The notes under the pieces were generated by a model. That model searched no databases, was not told where the DNA came from, and was given only the letters and a program-made list of their open reading frames with translations. Shown here piece after piece: positions 1-13,191 of a DNA stretch of 64,000 nucleotides; position 1 is the stretch's first letter, and every line of letters starts with the position of its first letter. The position numbers and the translations under genes were made by a program. Source of the DNA: Pontederia crassipes (lineage: Eukaryota > Streptophyta > Magnoliopsida > Commelinales > Pontederiaceae); the NCBI GenBank assembly GCA_030549335.1, contig CM060194.1:15750171-15814170 (forward strand), read 5' to 3'.

Positions 1-256
1 AATTTAGTATCAACTAATTTAAAAATATAATTTAAACTTTAGCATTTTAATTTTTTTTCAAAATTTTATGAGATTAAAATGATTCTATAATTAAATAAGT
101 TGTATTTTTGTATCACCGATGGGAATAGTGATTTTTTAAAAATTTTTCATATATTAATACAATTATTGAAAATAATTTATAGTGAAATAAATTGATTAAT
201 TATAAAAGATAACATAACAAATATAATATAGCATAATAAATATAATTATCTAATCA
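1..256. other. AT-rich left flank of the Helitron
   Basis: No gene is seen. The first ~70 bases (a stretch reading ATCAACTAATTTAAAAATAT and then a TTTAAACTTTAGCATTTT block) reappear at about 14440-14500 on the other side of the Helitron, so the two flanks share an older repeat family. The base just before the Helitron start is A (256), as expected for insertion between A and T. Confidence 0.6.
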
Positions 257-369
257 TCTATATTATACTAAAGAGAGAGTACTTTCAAGGAGAGAATGAC
301 ACTTGGCATCAATGTGAGTTGACAAGTGTCCCTTGAAATTAATCTATATCTATATATTATTAAAAAGAT

Positions 370-587
370 AGTTTTAAATGAGAGAATAACATTTAGAATA
401 TTGAAAAGTGTCGTTAAATTTATAACTAATTACAATATTAATTATATATGAATATTATTTATACACTTATTTATGAATAGTTTTAAATGAGAGAATAACA
501 TCTGAAATATTGAAAAGTGTCGTTAAATTTATAACTAATTACAATATTAATTATATATGAATATTATTTATACAATTATTTATGAAA
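370..587. repeat. Tandem duplication near the Helitron 5' end (2 x ~109 bp)
   Basis: A unit beginning AGTTTTAAATGAGAGAATAA starts at about 370 and again at 479 with only a few differences. A second Helitron-like start (TCTATATATTATTAAAAAG) lies at 349, just before the first unit, so the region may record a duplicated or nested Helitron 5' end. Confidence 0.75.
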
Positions 588-1708
588 ATAAATTATTTGA
601 CATGAATATTATTTATACACTTATTATATATTTGTTTGATGTAATATATTTAAATATATCAATTATAATGACTAAACATTTCTATATCCATACAATTAGA
701 ACTAAACATTTCTATATTTAAATAAATTCCTATATCAATTATATTTAAACATATATTTAAATCATATAATTTTATTGTTTGTACGGTTATAAGAACTAAA
801 CATTTCTATATCCATACAATTAGAAATAAACGTAGAAATTAAGGTAAATTATAGATAAAAAATTAAGATACAATATATTTAAACAATAAGAGGACATATA
901 AATAATAAGAAATAAACATAAAAATTAAGGTAAATTATATATAAAAAATTATTGTCCAATATATCGTGCATAAGCTTAAAACTGCACCAATTTTGTTAAC
1001 AATTGATCGTGCGACAGTTCATACAACTGCTCTTCTAGATATCTAAATAAATACATGATGAAACATTACGAATATTTGTATCGCTAGATTTCAGTACGAG
1101 GCCAAAATCTTAACCGAAGCGTAAGCATTTCTTAGTTATCATTTCTTTTATTTTTGTTTAGCGGTTGTTATTTTTAGTATACGACTTAATTTTGGAAGTT
1201 TTCATCTCATTAATTATATCTTGAATCATGTATAGTCTCCACACTCTTTTGTTTCTATACGATATTATTTCTTTTAAGAGTTAAGATAAATAAATAATAT
1301 TTCTTTAACCATCACGAACATTGTTGAATAATGGACATGGTACGTGGTCCACCATCATCCAACATGTAAGTTTGTGAGTGTAATAAAAATATTCATATAG
1401 CATTGAAGTGGCAAACATGTACATCATCCTATACTAACCGTCCTAGATATAACTGTGTATATACATCAATTTGTCTAGGAAGTGAACGAAAAGAGAAGAA
1501 TCATCTACTCTCTTACCTGAGCGTCATCTATATGATACGACTTCACGCCAATAACATTAAATGACGTTTATAGTTGTAAGTTTTTCTTCCTTTGACTTCT
1601 TTTAAGATTCATGCTTAGTGCTTACCATTCAAATGGTATATTTTGTGATGATATATCTTTTTTTTTACTCTATTTGTAGGTTGGCCTAGGCAAATTGTGT
1701 TATTGAAG

Positions 1709-4700
1709 ATGACAAAAATAAATCTCATTAGCGATGTGAACCAGTCAACAATGCAGTGGCATCTCAAAGTACACGTAGTACGATTATGGCAAGTTCCACT
1801 TCGAGATAATCCCAATAATATAATTTCTATTGAAATTATATTACAAGATGAAAATGTATTTTTTATTCGGTTCTTTTATGATTCTCTCATTTTTCAAGTT
1901 ATCTTTGTTTATTTAATAATCCATGTTCTATTACCACATTTTTCAAGTTATGATGCACAACATTTTTTTTTACTTTGTCAAAAAGCAAGTGCACATTTGT
2001 TATAAATTTGTTCTGTTCCTTCTAATATAGATTAGCATTGTAGTAAAAAAATAGTGTGGTTTATTTTTATTTTTTGAGAATTTAATATTTGCATAATATT
2101 CTTAAGTAGTCCAATTATAAGTAATTTTTATAAGAAAGTTTTATGAATATTCATTGTGGGGATCGTGACCATTATAAGTAATATGATATTTCTAAAATAT
2201 TATATAATTTTGAACTTAATATAATTTTGTGTGAAATAATTGTGTCCTGTTGCTATATAGATTTAGTATATTTAATGAACTGTTCAAGTACTCCTTATAT
2301 TTGTTTTCTTACTTGAAAATCTTTTGTATTTTTTGCATGGATCTCACGTGCTAAAGTTTGTCAAATTAATGTTTTGCATTTTTGCATGGATCCCACGTGT
2401 TAAAGACTGACCACAAGCCTAATTGTCAAATTAATGTTTTATAGTTTTGCATGGATCCCACGTGTTAAAGTTTAAACACAAGTCTAATTGTCAAATTAAT
2501 GTTATTAATTTTGTATTTTTGCATGGATCCCACTTGTTAAAGTTTAACCACAAGCTTATATTCATTGAAAATTATAGTATGGTGCCCATGTACAAATACT
2601 ACTAATAAAAATTATTCACACTTTAATGTAATGGAATTTATTGTGCTAGATCTATTAAATTTATAGATTTACTTTGCTGTATTATTTTCTAAGTGCCTAA
2701 ACAAAAAAGTGATAAACGATGCAACTGTCATTTTCAAATAAGGAGGTTTTAAAACCAATTATTTATATTCTTACTAATTTTTAACTTTAAGTTGTGTTCG
2801 TCTCCCATAAAGTTAGCATGATTTAAAATTTATCATTTAAATGTTGCATACATAGTGTATACTTTATTTTGTTACCATGAAAGGCTGGCAAATTTTATTT
2901 TTGATTTTAGCTATGCAAATTCATCATATTTAATTTTTTTTTCAATGCACAGGGGGATCATATTCATGCAAGCATTGGAAGAGCTGCAATTCGTTTATTT
3001 AAATCAAAATTATATGAGTTAGGTTTGTATGAAATAAAGAATTTTTTGTGGCACCAAACAATCTATAAGTCAAGATCACAAAACACAAATTCAAGTTGAC
3101 GTTTACTCCAAAGACAACTATCTCTCAAATGCATGATCCAAATTTTTCTATGAATATCTTTCAATTGCGTCCCTATACACAACTGATCAATGAAGCAAAA
3201 ATTGCTGAAAATGAATTATTCGGTATTGTCTTTCTTTATATTTATAATTTAAGTAATAATTATTTTCTTAGTTTCTATTATCTTCTAAAGTTGGAAGTTC
3301 GTGTAGATATTATTGGACAAATTGTGAGTCGAAGTGATGTTCAAGAACGCAAAATGGATAACAAGAGTAGTATTTTCATGAATATGGAACTTGAAGACAA
3401 TGAGTGAGATTTTATAATTGTTTTCCTCATATTTATTACATTAATTTGTCTTATAGTTGACTTTTTATTCAATTTTGTAACAGAATCTCTGCTACATTTT
3501 GGGGTGAATTTGTAAATGAAATCCTATGTCATTTAAGCAAAGCATTAGATCAACCTGTTGTTATTGTTATGCAATCAATAAGAGCTCGAAAATTTAAAGG
3601 TATATAATTTTTGTTATAAATTTCTAATATTTTTTGTGTGAGATCTCTATGCATCGATAACCCATCAAGATATAAATTCATTTACTTTAGATAAGTATTC
3701 AGTGAGCAATACTTGGAATGCATCAAAGCTTTGGATAAATTCTGATCTTCCACAAGTACTTGATTTCAAATCCAAGTTTTTCTTAATTTTTGTACTTTAT
3801 AGTTTTTCCTTATATTTTAGAATTTTTAGTTTGATCATAATTTGAATGACTTTTCAGTTATAGATTTGTTTTGGTTCTTTTTATATGAGCACACAGATTA
3901 ACTTGTGAGCAAGGAGATACTTATGAGAGGATCACTCAAATTTCATCCCAACATAACATTTCTATCTCTAATGACTTATCTTCTAAAAGTGTGGAAGTAA
4001 TGCATATTGATGAATTGGTTCAATGCCTATGTCTTAATACATATCTCTTATTACTTTTCTATTATAGGTTAACTTATGCGTGAAAAAAATACATTATCAC
4101 TATTTCATTTTGTAATAGGAAGGACATTATTGGATTGTTGCTGCATTTGTTGATTTGGAATTACAAAAGGAATGATCATATCTCGAGTAAGAAATGTCCC
4201 AAGAAGGTTGAAATAGTTGGAAATAAATTTTATTGCAACAAATGTGATCGTATCGAGACTTCTGCTATCTATAGGTATGTATTAATTTAATGTGTAACTT
4301 TTGTATTTGCATATTCATATAGATTCTATTTTTTTTTTCAGATACAAACTTCAAGTGCGTGTCATGGATGATAGTGGTTTTATATCATTATTACTTTGGG
4401 ATCGTGAAGCACTGCAACTTATAGGAAAAAGTGCAAATGAATTGAAGGAAAGTATATAACAAGTAAGAACTTTTAATTTCTTCATTTTTTTCCTTTTTTA
4501 AATTTTTATTATATTGCATAATAATATATTGTTTTAGGCTTCTAATGTTGATGATGGTTCTTATCCTATGGAGTTGGACACTGTTCTTGATAGAAAACTC
4601 ATCTTTAAAGTCATTGTTAAAAGATCAAATATTGAGGCAAATGATGAGGTATATAGCGTCATTAAAATTTGTGATGATGAAGATCTTTTAAAACAACATA

Positions 4701-5116
4701 AGTTCTCACCATTTCAAGAAACATTTGTTGTAAGTACAATAATTGATTTCTTCTAATATTATTATAATTGTAACTTTGTGTTGATAATAATATTATTTTA
4801 TTCAATAGGACCCATACTTCAATAATAAAGAACTTCAAGACGACAACGAAGAGTTAAAGGTGATCATGACATTACAATCTTTTAATTTTACACAATTACT
4901 ATTGTCATATATATTGTCAAGATTTCTTTAATATTAATCATTTTTTTGTAGGATTCTACCGGTGACAGCAATGTTATATCACCTATCAAAGCATCTACTA
5001 AACGACATATTGAAAATATTGCAACATCTACAATAAATGGTGATGATGATCTAAATTCTCAGCTATCAAGCAATAAAGTAAAGAGAGTGATGATTAAAAA
5101 GGAGAAAGATGATTGA
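1709..5116 (+). pseudogene. Helitron-borne RPA1-like ssDNA-binding protein gene, broken
   Basis: Several exons encode a replication protein A large-subunit-like protein with OB folds, of the kind carried by plant Helitrons. The first exon (1709-1855) contains WHLKVHVVRLWQVP and ends at a GT donor. The next starts after an AG at 2953 and reads GDHIHASIGRAAIRLFKSK in frame with it. Later blocks include FTPKTTISQMHDPNFSMNIF (from about 3103), VDIIGQIVSR (about 3303), ATFWGEFVNEIL (about 3490), a zinc-ribbon-like FYCNKCDR (about 4230), LQVRVMDDSGFISLLLWDRE (about 4350) and a lysine-rich tail ending in TGA at 5114-5116. Frameshifts are visible around 3040-3090 and 4160-4180. The role in transposition is presumed to be binding single-stranded DNA. 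Exon limits beyond the first two are approximate. Confidence 0.82.
2331..2556. repeat. Four-copy minisatellite with G-box cores
   Basis: Four diverged copies, 48-75 bp apart, share TTTGCATGGATCCCACGTG followed by a TAAAG and TGTCAAATTAATG block. Copies 1-3 contain CACGTG (2345-2350, 2394-2399, 2459-2464); the fourth has CACTTG. It lies in the first intron of the RPA-like gene. Confidence 0.8.
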
Positions 5117-7594
5117 CTCAAGAATGTTATGTATTTAATGACATTAGTTTGTTTTCGCAAAGTGGTGTGGATGTGGATACATTATGTTTCGTCTTTTAAT
5201 TTTTATTTGTTGAATATGTCTTTTAATTTTTATTTGTTGAATATGTATACATCTTATGGATATATTAGTATTTTGCTTTAATGCTATTGTTAGTTGAGAA
5301 GCTTACTTTTAACATAACATTGATATTATAAGAGATAGTTTTGTACAACATGAATGTAACATTGTTATTACAAAATGAATAAATTACGAATGCTATTTTT
5401 TATTTTATTATCTTTTAATTTTATTTAAATATATTTTAATTTTATTTCAACTATTACACAATAAATTTATTTGTAATGTGCAGCATGTACTATGGTGGCG
5501 GACACATTTATACTCATATACTAGGGACCTAAACTGTTAACATCTATACATGTATTAAAAAGATTTTTTTACACATAATTAGTTAGTGTTATAATTTTGG
5601 TGTGTGTGTTGGTTGGGCTCAAATGAATAGAAATTTCAATTTATGCATGCCATATATGTTTATGTTTACTCAAATAAAATTTTAATTCATCCCGTGAATT
5701 TATTATTGTATAAAAAAGTTATTTTTGAGGTCTTTATTTGTTTGTCTTTACTCTTTGTGTGAATGAGTTATTTTTATTTATTTTCTAAATATTCATACAG
5801 AGGTTCTTTGTTTTTAAATAACTTACTAATAAAATTTGTCATTTTATAAATGTATACTAAATGAAAGTAATGAATTAATTGAAAAAGTGACGTCCAAACT
5901 CCCACATAAGGTAATAGGTAGATACATAGAAGTTTGTTGCCAATTATTGCATGCATGAATGCATTTCCATGCCAAATAGTTGAAACATTTCCTTAATCAT
6001 TTTTAGAAATCCATAACATTTATTTCAATTTCTTTGACTAATATATATGCAAAATATTATTTTATTAAGTGAGACGATATATTAATTTTGTCAACTATCC
6101 ATATAAAATTATACTTCTATATATCATAAAATAATATGATGTAGGAGGACTGTCTATCTATGAATGTAGGTGTACAAACCGCGTGCATATGGAAACATGA
6201 CGACAAATGCATAATGGAGAATAAATAAATATATATTTTTTAACAATGACTATTACATGCAGATGATAACCATCACCATCACGTTTATAGTTTGTACATC
6301 ATGGTCTACCACGTGCAAAGTGTGGACATCATGGTCCACAACCATCCTACATATCAGCCTAGAAGTATAATTAACTCAACTGGGTGGATGAGAAAAGAAA
6401 ATTCAAATGGATAATGCTCTTGGCAGAGAGGTTTCGAGCATATGAAACAACTTAATAAGTAAGTTTCCTTTATTTTTTTCCTACATTTCAAAAGTTGCAT
6501 TATTAATAAATTCCTTGATTAAGCATTTTATTTCAAGATATAAGTCTACTGCTCAAGTTTTGAAATTGATTATCTTTTACCATGTGAAGTTGATACTCAA
6601 TATGATTTTTATTGTGTAGCCATTTTTTCATTGTATTTTAACTTCTTAGTAGGCCTGTTGCAAAATATAACATAATTTTTAATGTTAATGATTTCTTTTT
6701 ATACAGACATCATAAGTGAAATCATATATTTTTTTAAGATTATAAGTCTATGTGCACAGTTTAATTATATAATATTTAGTGTTGTGATCGAATCAATTAT
6801 TGTGCTGATGGTGTGCATGTGTATATATATAAATATATATAGCTTGATTAATGCTAAATTTGGTGATTAGATTATTAAAGAATCACCTAATATTATAAGT
6901 TTTAACCAAAATGATAAATAGAAATATTCACTTTGGTGAACGTCGACGCTAATATTATTTTCTTTTTCGTTTACGTTTGCATGATTGGAAAAAGAAGATT
7001 AAAAGTTGAAGACTTTAAAGGAAAGCTTTTTATTTTTTATGAATGCAATTATTTTTGTTAAGAGATATAATCATATTCTACGTGTTCTTCTGAAATTTTG
7101 TGAAAAAATTTTCTGTTAGTATAGATCATATTTTTCCTTTCACTATGTTAGTTTAGGAATTATGTTTATTTTTAATTGCATTCGTCTGTATCCTCTTTAT
7201 ATAGATTAAATTTCAATTATTGGCTTTGAATTGGCAATCATTTGAAGATTTGATACTTTGTAATATATGAGACAAGCAGTAAGTTTCTATTTTTCCAATA
7301 TTCCTCTTGAAAGTTGCATTGTTAATAAATGTCTTCAATAATTAATTTATTTCATGATATTTCCTAAATTGAGAAATACATTTTCTTCCCTTGGGATTTT
7401 GATAATATTCTCAATAAATTTATATGTGGCGCAGTCAAGTTTGGAAGCCTATGATTATCACTTACCATGTGAAGTTGGAATAGTATGATTTCTGAAATAT
7501 GATCTTAGACGATGTACATTTTACATATACAATTATTTCCTTCATATAATTTATTTGCATGCATCTTTTCATATTTGCATGATGTGGTTCATGA

Positions 7595-7626
<32 letters not shown>

Positions 7627-8595
7627 CTTAAAAAATTTGCTATGGTTCTTTATTTGATTTCCAAAAGTATTAATATAGGGTCGCTAATAATATAGAGTTT
7701 ACATGATTCCATTCCATAGATAAAGTTTAATTTCTTTAATTGCAATCGATAGACATGTTTAATTTTTATTCAAATATTGATTATGTCATCCTTTACCATG
7801 CATTGTGATGGTGCGTTGTAGCATGAGGCACTCATTTAGCTTCATTTCTTATATAGATATGTAAACACACACAAACTTATAATAAAATTGCATATTATAC
7901 TAAAAAATAATCATAAGAAATTATACCTAGAGTATGTTTAACATTTGTTTTTAAAACTTTTTTTGATATTATCAATGTCTTCTTCAACAAAAACTATATA
8001 TATATATATATATTAAATAAAGATCTACATTTCTCTTTACCCAGTGTGTGTACTATCTAATGCTACAATAATGAAATTAATTCAGACTTTGAACAAGTTT
8101 TTTGAGCAGCATGTTATTAGTCCACTACCATTGCTAAGTTTTTCTGTTAATTTGCTATATGCATGGATGTAATTAGTTCAATCTTCACTTCCAAAAGATC
8201 CAATGAACAAACATATCATCTTAATCCTTAATCCCTATCTTTATTTCTTGAGTCAAGCCAACAATTTATTCATACTCTAGATACATATATAATGTGGGAT
8301 GACATGACAACTTCCCTGCTTATTTATGTGTGGTCAATGAAAAAATAAAAAATTTTTTAAAATAAATATATTCTATACTATGCATAATTTATTATACATT
8401 AACAACCAATCTCATCGTATTAACATACGGATACGTTGAATGTTAATGTGAATCATGTTTTTATTTATGAATTTATATTCCTCTTTTATATTTTTTTACA
8501 TATGTTTTTAATCATATATGATCTTTTCATATATATTTTTTTTTGTCATATATACATATGACAAAAATGTTATATTCATTTATTCACTAGTTTTA
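5117..8595. other. AT-rich interior of the Helitron, no gene recognised
   Basis: This 3.5 kb lies between the two Helitron genes. I see no coding block. Two loosely similar segments (about 6440-6530 and 7260-7360, both with an AAGTTGCATT.TTAATAAAT core) suggest an old internal duplication. (AT)n runs lie at 7594-7622 and about 7995-8013. Confidence 0.6.
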
Positions 8596-9966
8596 ACATG
8601 GAACAAATGAAGAAGAAATTAACGAGGATGAAAAGAATAAATATTCTAAAGCAGAAAAGGGTTAAGCGCTCATTAGGTAACAATAATTTTACTTCTTTAT
8701 ATAAATAGTATTGCATTATCAAAATATTCTTTCGTACATATTATATTTTAAACATGCATATAGAGTTATGCATATATTTGTTTGTTAACATGAATATTAA
8801 TTTATTATGCCAATTGGTGTACAGAAAAAAGTGACCCGGCAAATAACAAAAGTAATGGTAAGAGGAAACAAAGAAGAATTCCTTCTACAAATGATCTAAC
8901 AAAAGGTTAGTACCATAAGAAAACATAGTTAATAGTTTCTACGTATAGTTAAAATATTTATTTCTATCATACATCAGTTAGATTATAATTGTTTTAATTT
9001 AGATATAATTGAACTTTAATTTTATCATACTACAATTAGGTATTGTATGTATATTTAGAGTATAATTGAACTCTGATTTATCATACTTCAGTTGTCCTCA
9101 AATTTAAGTATGCCCGCAATGGTTATTCATTCAATATGACAAATTTATTCATAAAAAATTATTATAATTTAGCATAACTTACTTCCACAGCAAATTTTTA
9201 TTGAGAACATTACTTAGAAATATTTAATAATTAATTTGTTTTAAATAATGATTTATGAGAACATTACTTAGAAATATTTAATAATTACTTTGTTTTAATA
9301 AATTTTATTGCAGTATATGATAATGTTTTGTCGCAACGGACACAACACAAGGAGAAAGATATATTGGCGAATGATATTTCATATGCGAAACATTTCAATA
9401 TGATATCTGAATGTTCAAATTATAATAACAGTTCAAGTTATAAAGGTGAAATGTCATACTTTATTTGAATAAGAATTAAAATATTTGAAAATTTTCCTCT
9501 TTAAATCTTTTTGACAAATATTTTATTTATCTAATATTGTCAGGTATTGTAGTTGAAGATACCCAGTCAAATTTAAATGTTGAGCCTAGAGACAAAGGTA
9601 AAATTTATTGATTGATGCATTGTAATATATGTACTTTTAAGTTCTTAGTTTTACATATTTTAATTGACGCACATGCTAATATTTAATTTTATTTCTACAT
9701 ATGCACATTTATTATGTACTCCTACATTTTTTCAATATTACAAAGTTTTATTTTTGTACCTCATTTATGACTAACACATGCACCATGTTATGTCAAATTT
9801 GTCTCACAAATAATATTTTATTTCTTATTAGAGAACGAATTTGGAAATAATAGCTATCGTATATCAGGTATGTCTTTAAATATGTAGATGAAATTTTTTG
9901 CATGGATAATTTATTTGATGATGCATAAATATCATTATTTCATTTATTTGGTTACATACAATAAAG
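8596..9966 (+). pseudogene. Probable short 5' exons of the Helitron Rep/helicase gene
   Basis: A run of short lysine-rich open stretches is separated by AT-rich, intron-like sequence: MEQMKKKLTRMKRIN (from about 8599), SDPANNKSNGKRKQRR (about 8830), VYDNVLSQRTQHKEKDILAN (about 9315), VVEDTQSNLNVEPRDK (about 9548) and a block ending before the AG at about 9966. Plant Helitron Rep/Hel genes often begin with such small basic exons, but none of these has a recognised domain. I assign them by position and by splice-like borders only. Confidence 0.4.
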
Positions 9967-12900
9967 GTGTTATGCAAGATTGTGAGGAAGATCATTTCGG
10001 AATGGAGTTTGAAGGTACAAGTATACCCATTTATTTATTATGATTTCAAATATTTACCTCATGCTCATATATTGCTTTTTCTTTATGAGCGTAACAAATT
10101 TCCGACTGCAAATGATATTGATCGAATTATTTCAGCAGAAATACCAGATGAGTTGACAGATAATCATTACTATAAAGCTATCAAAAATTTTATGTTGCAT
10201 GGTCCATGTGGTGCCATTAGAAAATCTTCTCCATGCATGCAAAATGGAAAATGTACAAAACATTTTCCTAAAAAATTTGTTCAGTCAACAACAATTGATG
10301 AAGATGGTTATCCTGTGTATAAAAGAAGGGATAATGGTAGAAGCATAAGGAAAGATGGTATTGATTTGGATAATAGGTATGTGGTACCTCACAATCGTTT
10401 TCTATTATTAAAGTATGGTGCTCATATCAATGTTGAATGGTGCAATCAATCAAGATCAATTAAATACTTATTTATGTATGTCAATAAGGAATATGATGCT
10501 TTTTCACAAAGTTCAAATGGGGAAGGGTCATCAGATGTTGTGGATGAAATTAATATGTATCATGATTGTCGGTACATATCACCTTGCGAAGCTTCTTGGA
10601 GAATTTATAGTTTTCCCATTCATTATAGAACACCTCCAGTTGAACGGTTAATGTTTCATCTTCCAAATGAACATACTATTATATTCTCAGATGATGATCC
10701 CATTGATGATGTTGTCAATAGACAAAGTGTGAACGAATCGATGTTCTTAGCTTGGTTTGAAGCAAATAAATTATTTCCTGAAGCAAGGAAATTAACTTAT
10801 GCAAAATTTTCTCTTAAATTTGTATGGAAACAAAAATTGAAAGGATGGGAAAGAAGACAAAGTAAAGGATTTTCTATTGGCAGGATATTTTTTGTTGCTC
10901 TAGGAAGTGGTGAACTATATTATTTGAGAATACTTTTGAATATTATTAAAGGTCCTACTTGCTTTGAAAATCTCAGAAAGGTCAACAATCACATTTATCA
11001 AACTTTCAAAGAAGCATGTTATGCACTTGGTTTATTAGATGATGATAAAGAATACTTAGATGTTATAAATGAGGCAAGTCAATGGGTCATGTCATCTTAC
11101 CTTAGACAATTGTTTGCCATCTTATTATTATCAAATTCAATGGCACGACTTGAATATGTTTGGCAAGCAACATGGCAATTGTTATCGGATGATATTCTTC
11201 GCGAAGAAAGGATAATAATGAATAATCGAGGTACAAAATAAACTCCCTCTTATTACTCTAAAATAAATATCAGTTATTATTTTCTAGATTCTTATGCAAT
11301 TAACTTTAAATGCCTATAATTATATGCTTATTTCTAACTCTTTCATTTTTCTTTTAAAAATGTAGATGTAGAGCTAAGTGTAGATGACATTAAAATTCTT
11401 TGTTTGCGAAAATTGGAAAGAATTCTCAAAAGTTGTGGAAAAAGTTTACAAGACTTTCCATCGATGCCGAGACCAATTTATGATGATGATCATGTTGATT
11501 TCAGGAATCAATTAATCATTGATGAACTTCGATACGATAAATGCAAACTGTTAAAAGAACATCACGAACTATTGGTAAATTTGACACCAGAAAAAAAATC
11601 AATTTATGATACAATAATGACATCAGCAAATGAAGATAATGGTGGATTATTTTTTGTACATGGCTATGGAGGTAACTGATAAAACTTTTCTTTGGAGAAC
11701 TCTGTCATCTGTCATTCAGATCACGAGGAGATATTGTGTTAATTGTTGCTTCAAGTGGTATTGCATCTCTTTTATTACCAGGAGGTCGAACTACACGTTC
11801 AAGATTTGCAATTCCTTTAAATCCAAATGAAAATTCAACATGTAATATAAAGCAAGGTAGTTAGCTAGCAAAACTTATTATGAAAATAAAGTTGATTATT
11901 TGGGACGAGGCACCGATGATGCACAAATATTGTTTTGAAGCTTTTGATAGAACTATTAGAGATATTATTGGATTTCATAATCCAATTAATTTAGATAAAC
12001 TTTTTGGAGGTAAAACAATAGTTTTTGGAGGCGATTTCAGACAAATTCTGTCGGATATTGCAAAAGGTACGAGACAAGATGTAGTTCATGCTGCTTTGAT
12101 TTCTTCTTATTTATGGTCTCATTGCCAAATTTTAAAACTAACAAAGAATATGAGATTGCAAGAAGATCAATCCGTGACACTTTCAAATGAGCTAAAAAGC
12201 TTTTCTGATTGGATTTTAAGTATTGGCAATGGAGAAATTGGCAAATCTATTGATGGTGTTGATAAAATTCAAATCCCTAATGATTTACTGATCAAGAATT
12301 GCGAAGATCCCCTATATGCAATAGTAGAAAATACTTTTCCGAATTTTCTTCGACATTCGAGTGACATGAATTACTTATGCCAAAGAGCAATTCTTGCTCC
12401 AACACTTGACATGTTGGAATCAGTTAATAATTATATGATATCACTCAATCAACATCAAGAGAAAACATACTTGAGTTCAGATACAGTATGTATGTCTGAT
12501 CATTCATTTGGACCTTTGCAACATATTTATGCAACAGAGTTTTTAAATAGTATTAAATGTTCTGGAGTTCCATGTCATTCTATCACTTTGAAGATTGGTG
12601 TTCCGGTGATGTTACTAAGAAATATAGATCAATCTTTTGGATTATGTAATGGTACAAGATAGATCACCACAAAACTTGAAAATATGGTTATCAAAGCCAA
12701 AATTTTATCAGGGACTAATGCAGGAGAAAAAGTATTTATCCCAAGAATGACATTAACTTCATGTGATGCACGAATACCTTTCAAATTTCAGCGTAGACAA
12801 TTTCCTCTCATTGTATCATTTGCTATGACCATTAACAAAAGTCAAGGCCAGTCACTGTCTAATGTTGGATTATTTTTAAAGAGACCTGTGTTTACGCATG

Positions 12901-13021
12901 GACAATTGTATGTGGCTTTATCACGAGTAACAAGCAGAAAGGGGCTTAAGCTTTTAGTTTATAATTATGAGGGTGAAATTTCAAATGAGGTTACAAATGT
13001 AATTTACAAAGAAGTTTTTTG
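9967..13021 (+). pseudogene. Helitron Rep/helicase (HUH endonuclease + PIF1-like helicase), decayed
   Basis: The encoded protein would nick and unwind DNA in rolling-circle transposition. Visible Rep motifs are LPHAHILLFL (HUH, about 10051) and KYLFMYVNKEYD (two-tyrosine motif, about 10463), then FSIGRIFFVALGSGELYYL and FKEACYALGLLDDDKEY. The helicase part has a Walker A remnant at about 11660-11695, LIIWDEAPMM (Walker B, about 11892), FGGDFRQIL (about 12028), LTKNMRLQED, MTINKSQGQS (about 12828) and YVALSRVTSRKGL to a TGA at 13019-13021. Damage: the Rep N-terminal domain normally before HUH is absent, with an apparent deletion joining intron sequence at about 10015-10050. The Walker A frame shifts and its TGK reads as TDK. 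In-frame stops fall at about 11860 and 12661. A short intron separates the blocks at about 11230-11365. Confidence 0.92.
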
Positions 13022-13164
13022 AAATTTATATTAAATATTATTTCATTATGCATTATTTCTCAGTTGTTCATTAATTACATTATTTCTCATATATATGACT
13101 GGAATTTTAATTGCATTGCTTCTAAAAAACTAAAATCATTTAATTTTTATATATCATTTTTTTA

Positions 13165-13191
13165 CCGCGCATCGCGCGGGTATTACACTAG
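13165..13191 (+). other. Helitron 3' terminal hairpin and CTAG end
   Basis: Stem CCGCGC / GCGCGG with loop ATC (13165-13179), then GTATTACA and the terminal CTAG, followed by host T at 13192. This is the standard termination signal architecture of plant Helitrons. Confidence 0.93.

Larger units (their letters stand above)
257..13191 (+). mobile_element. Helitron (rolling-circle DNA transposon), both ends present
   Basis: The 5' end begins TCTATATTATACTAAAG at 257, the usual plant Helitron start, and is preceded by A. The 3' end is CTAG (13188-13191, matching CTRR) followed by T, with a GC hairpin 9-23 bases upstream (stem CCGCGC at 13165-13170, GCGCGG at 13174-13179). Inside are the two genes expected of a plant Helitron, both on the plus strand: an RPA-like single-strand DNA-binding gene and a Rep/helicase gene. 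Rep/helicase homology ends at 13021, 170 bases before the 3' terminus. Both genes carry breaks and the N-terminal part of Rep is missing, so the copy looks non-autonomous although its termini could still be recognised in trans. About 6 kb of its length is AT-rich non-coding sequence. Confidence 0.93.
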
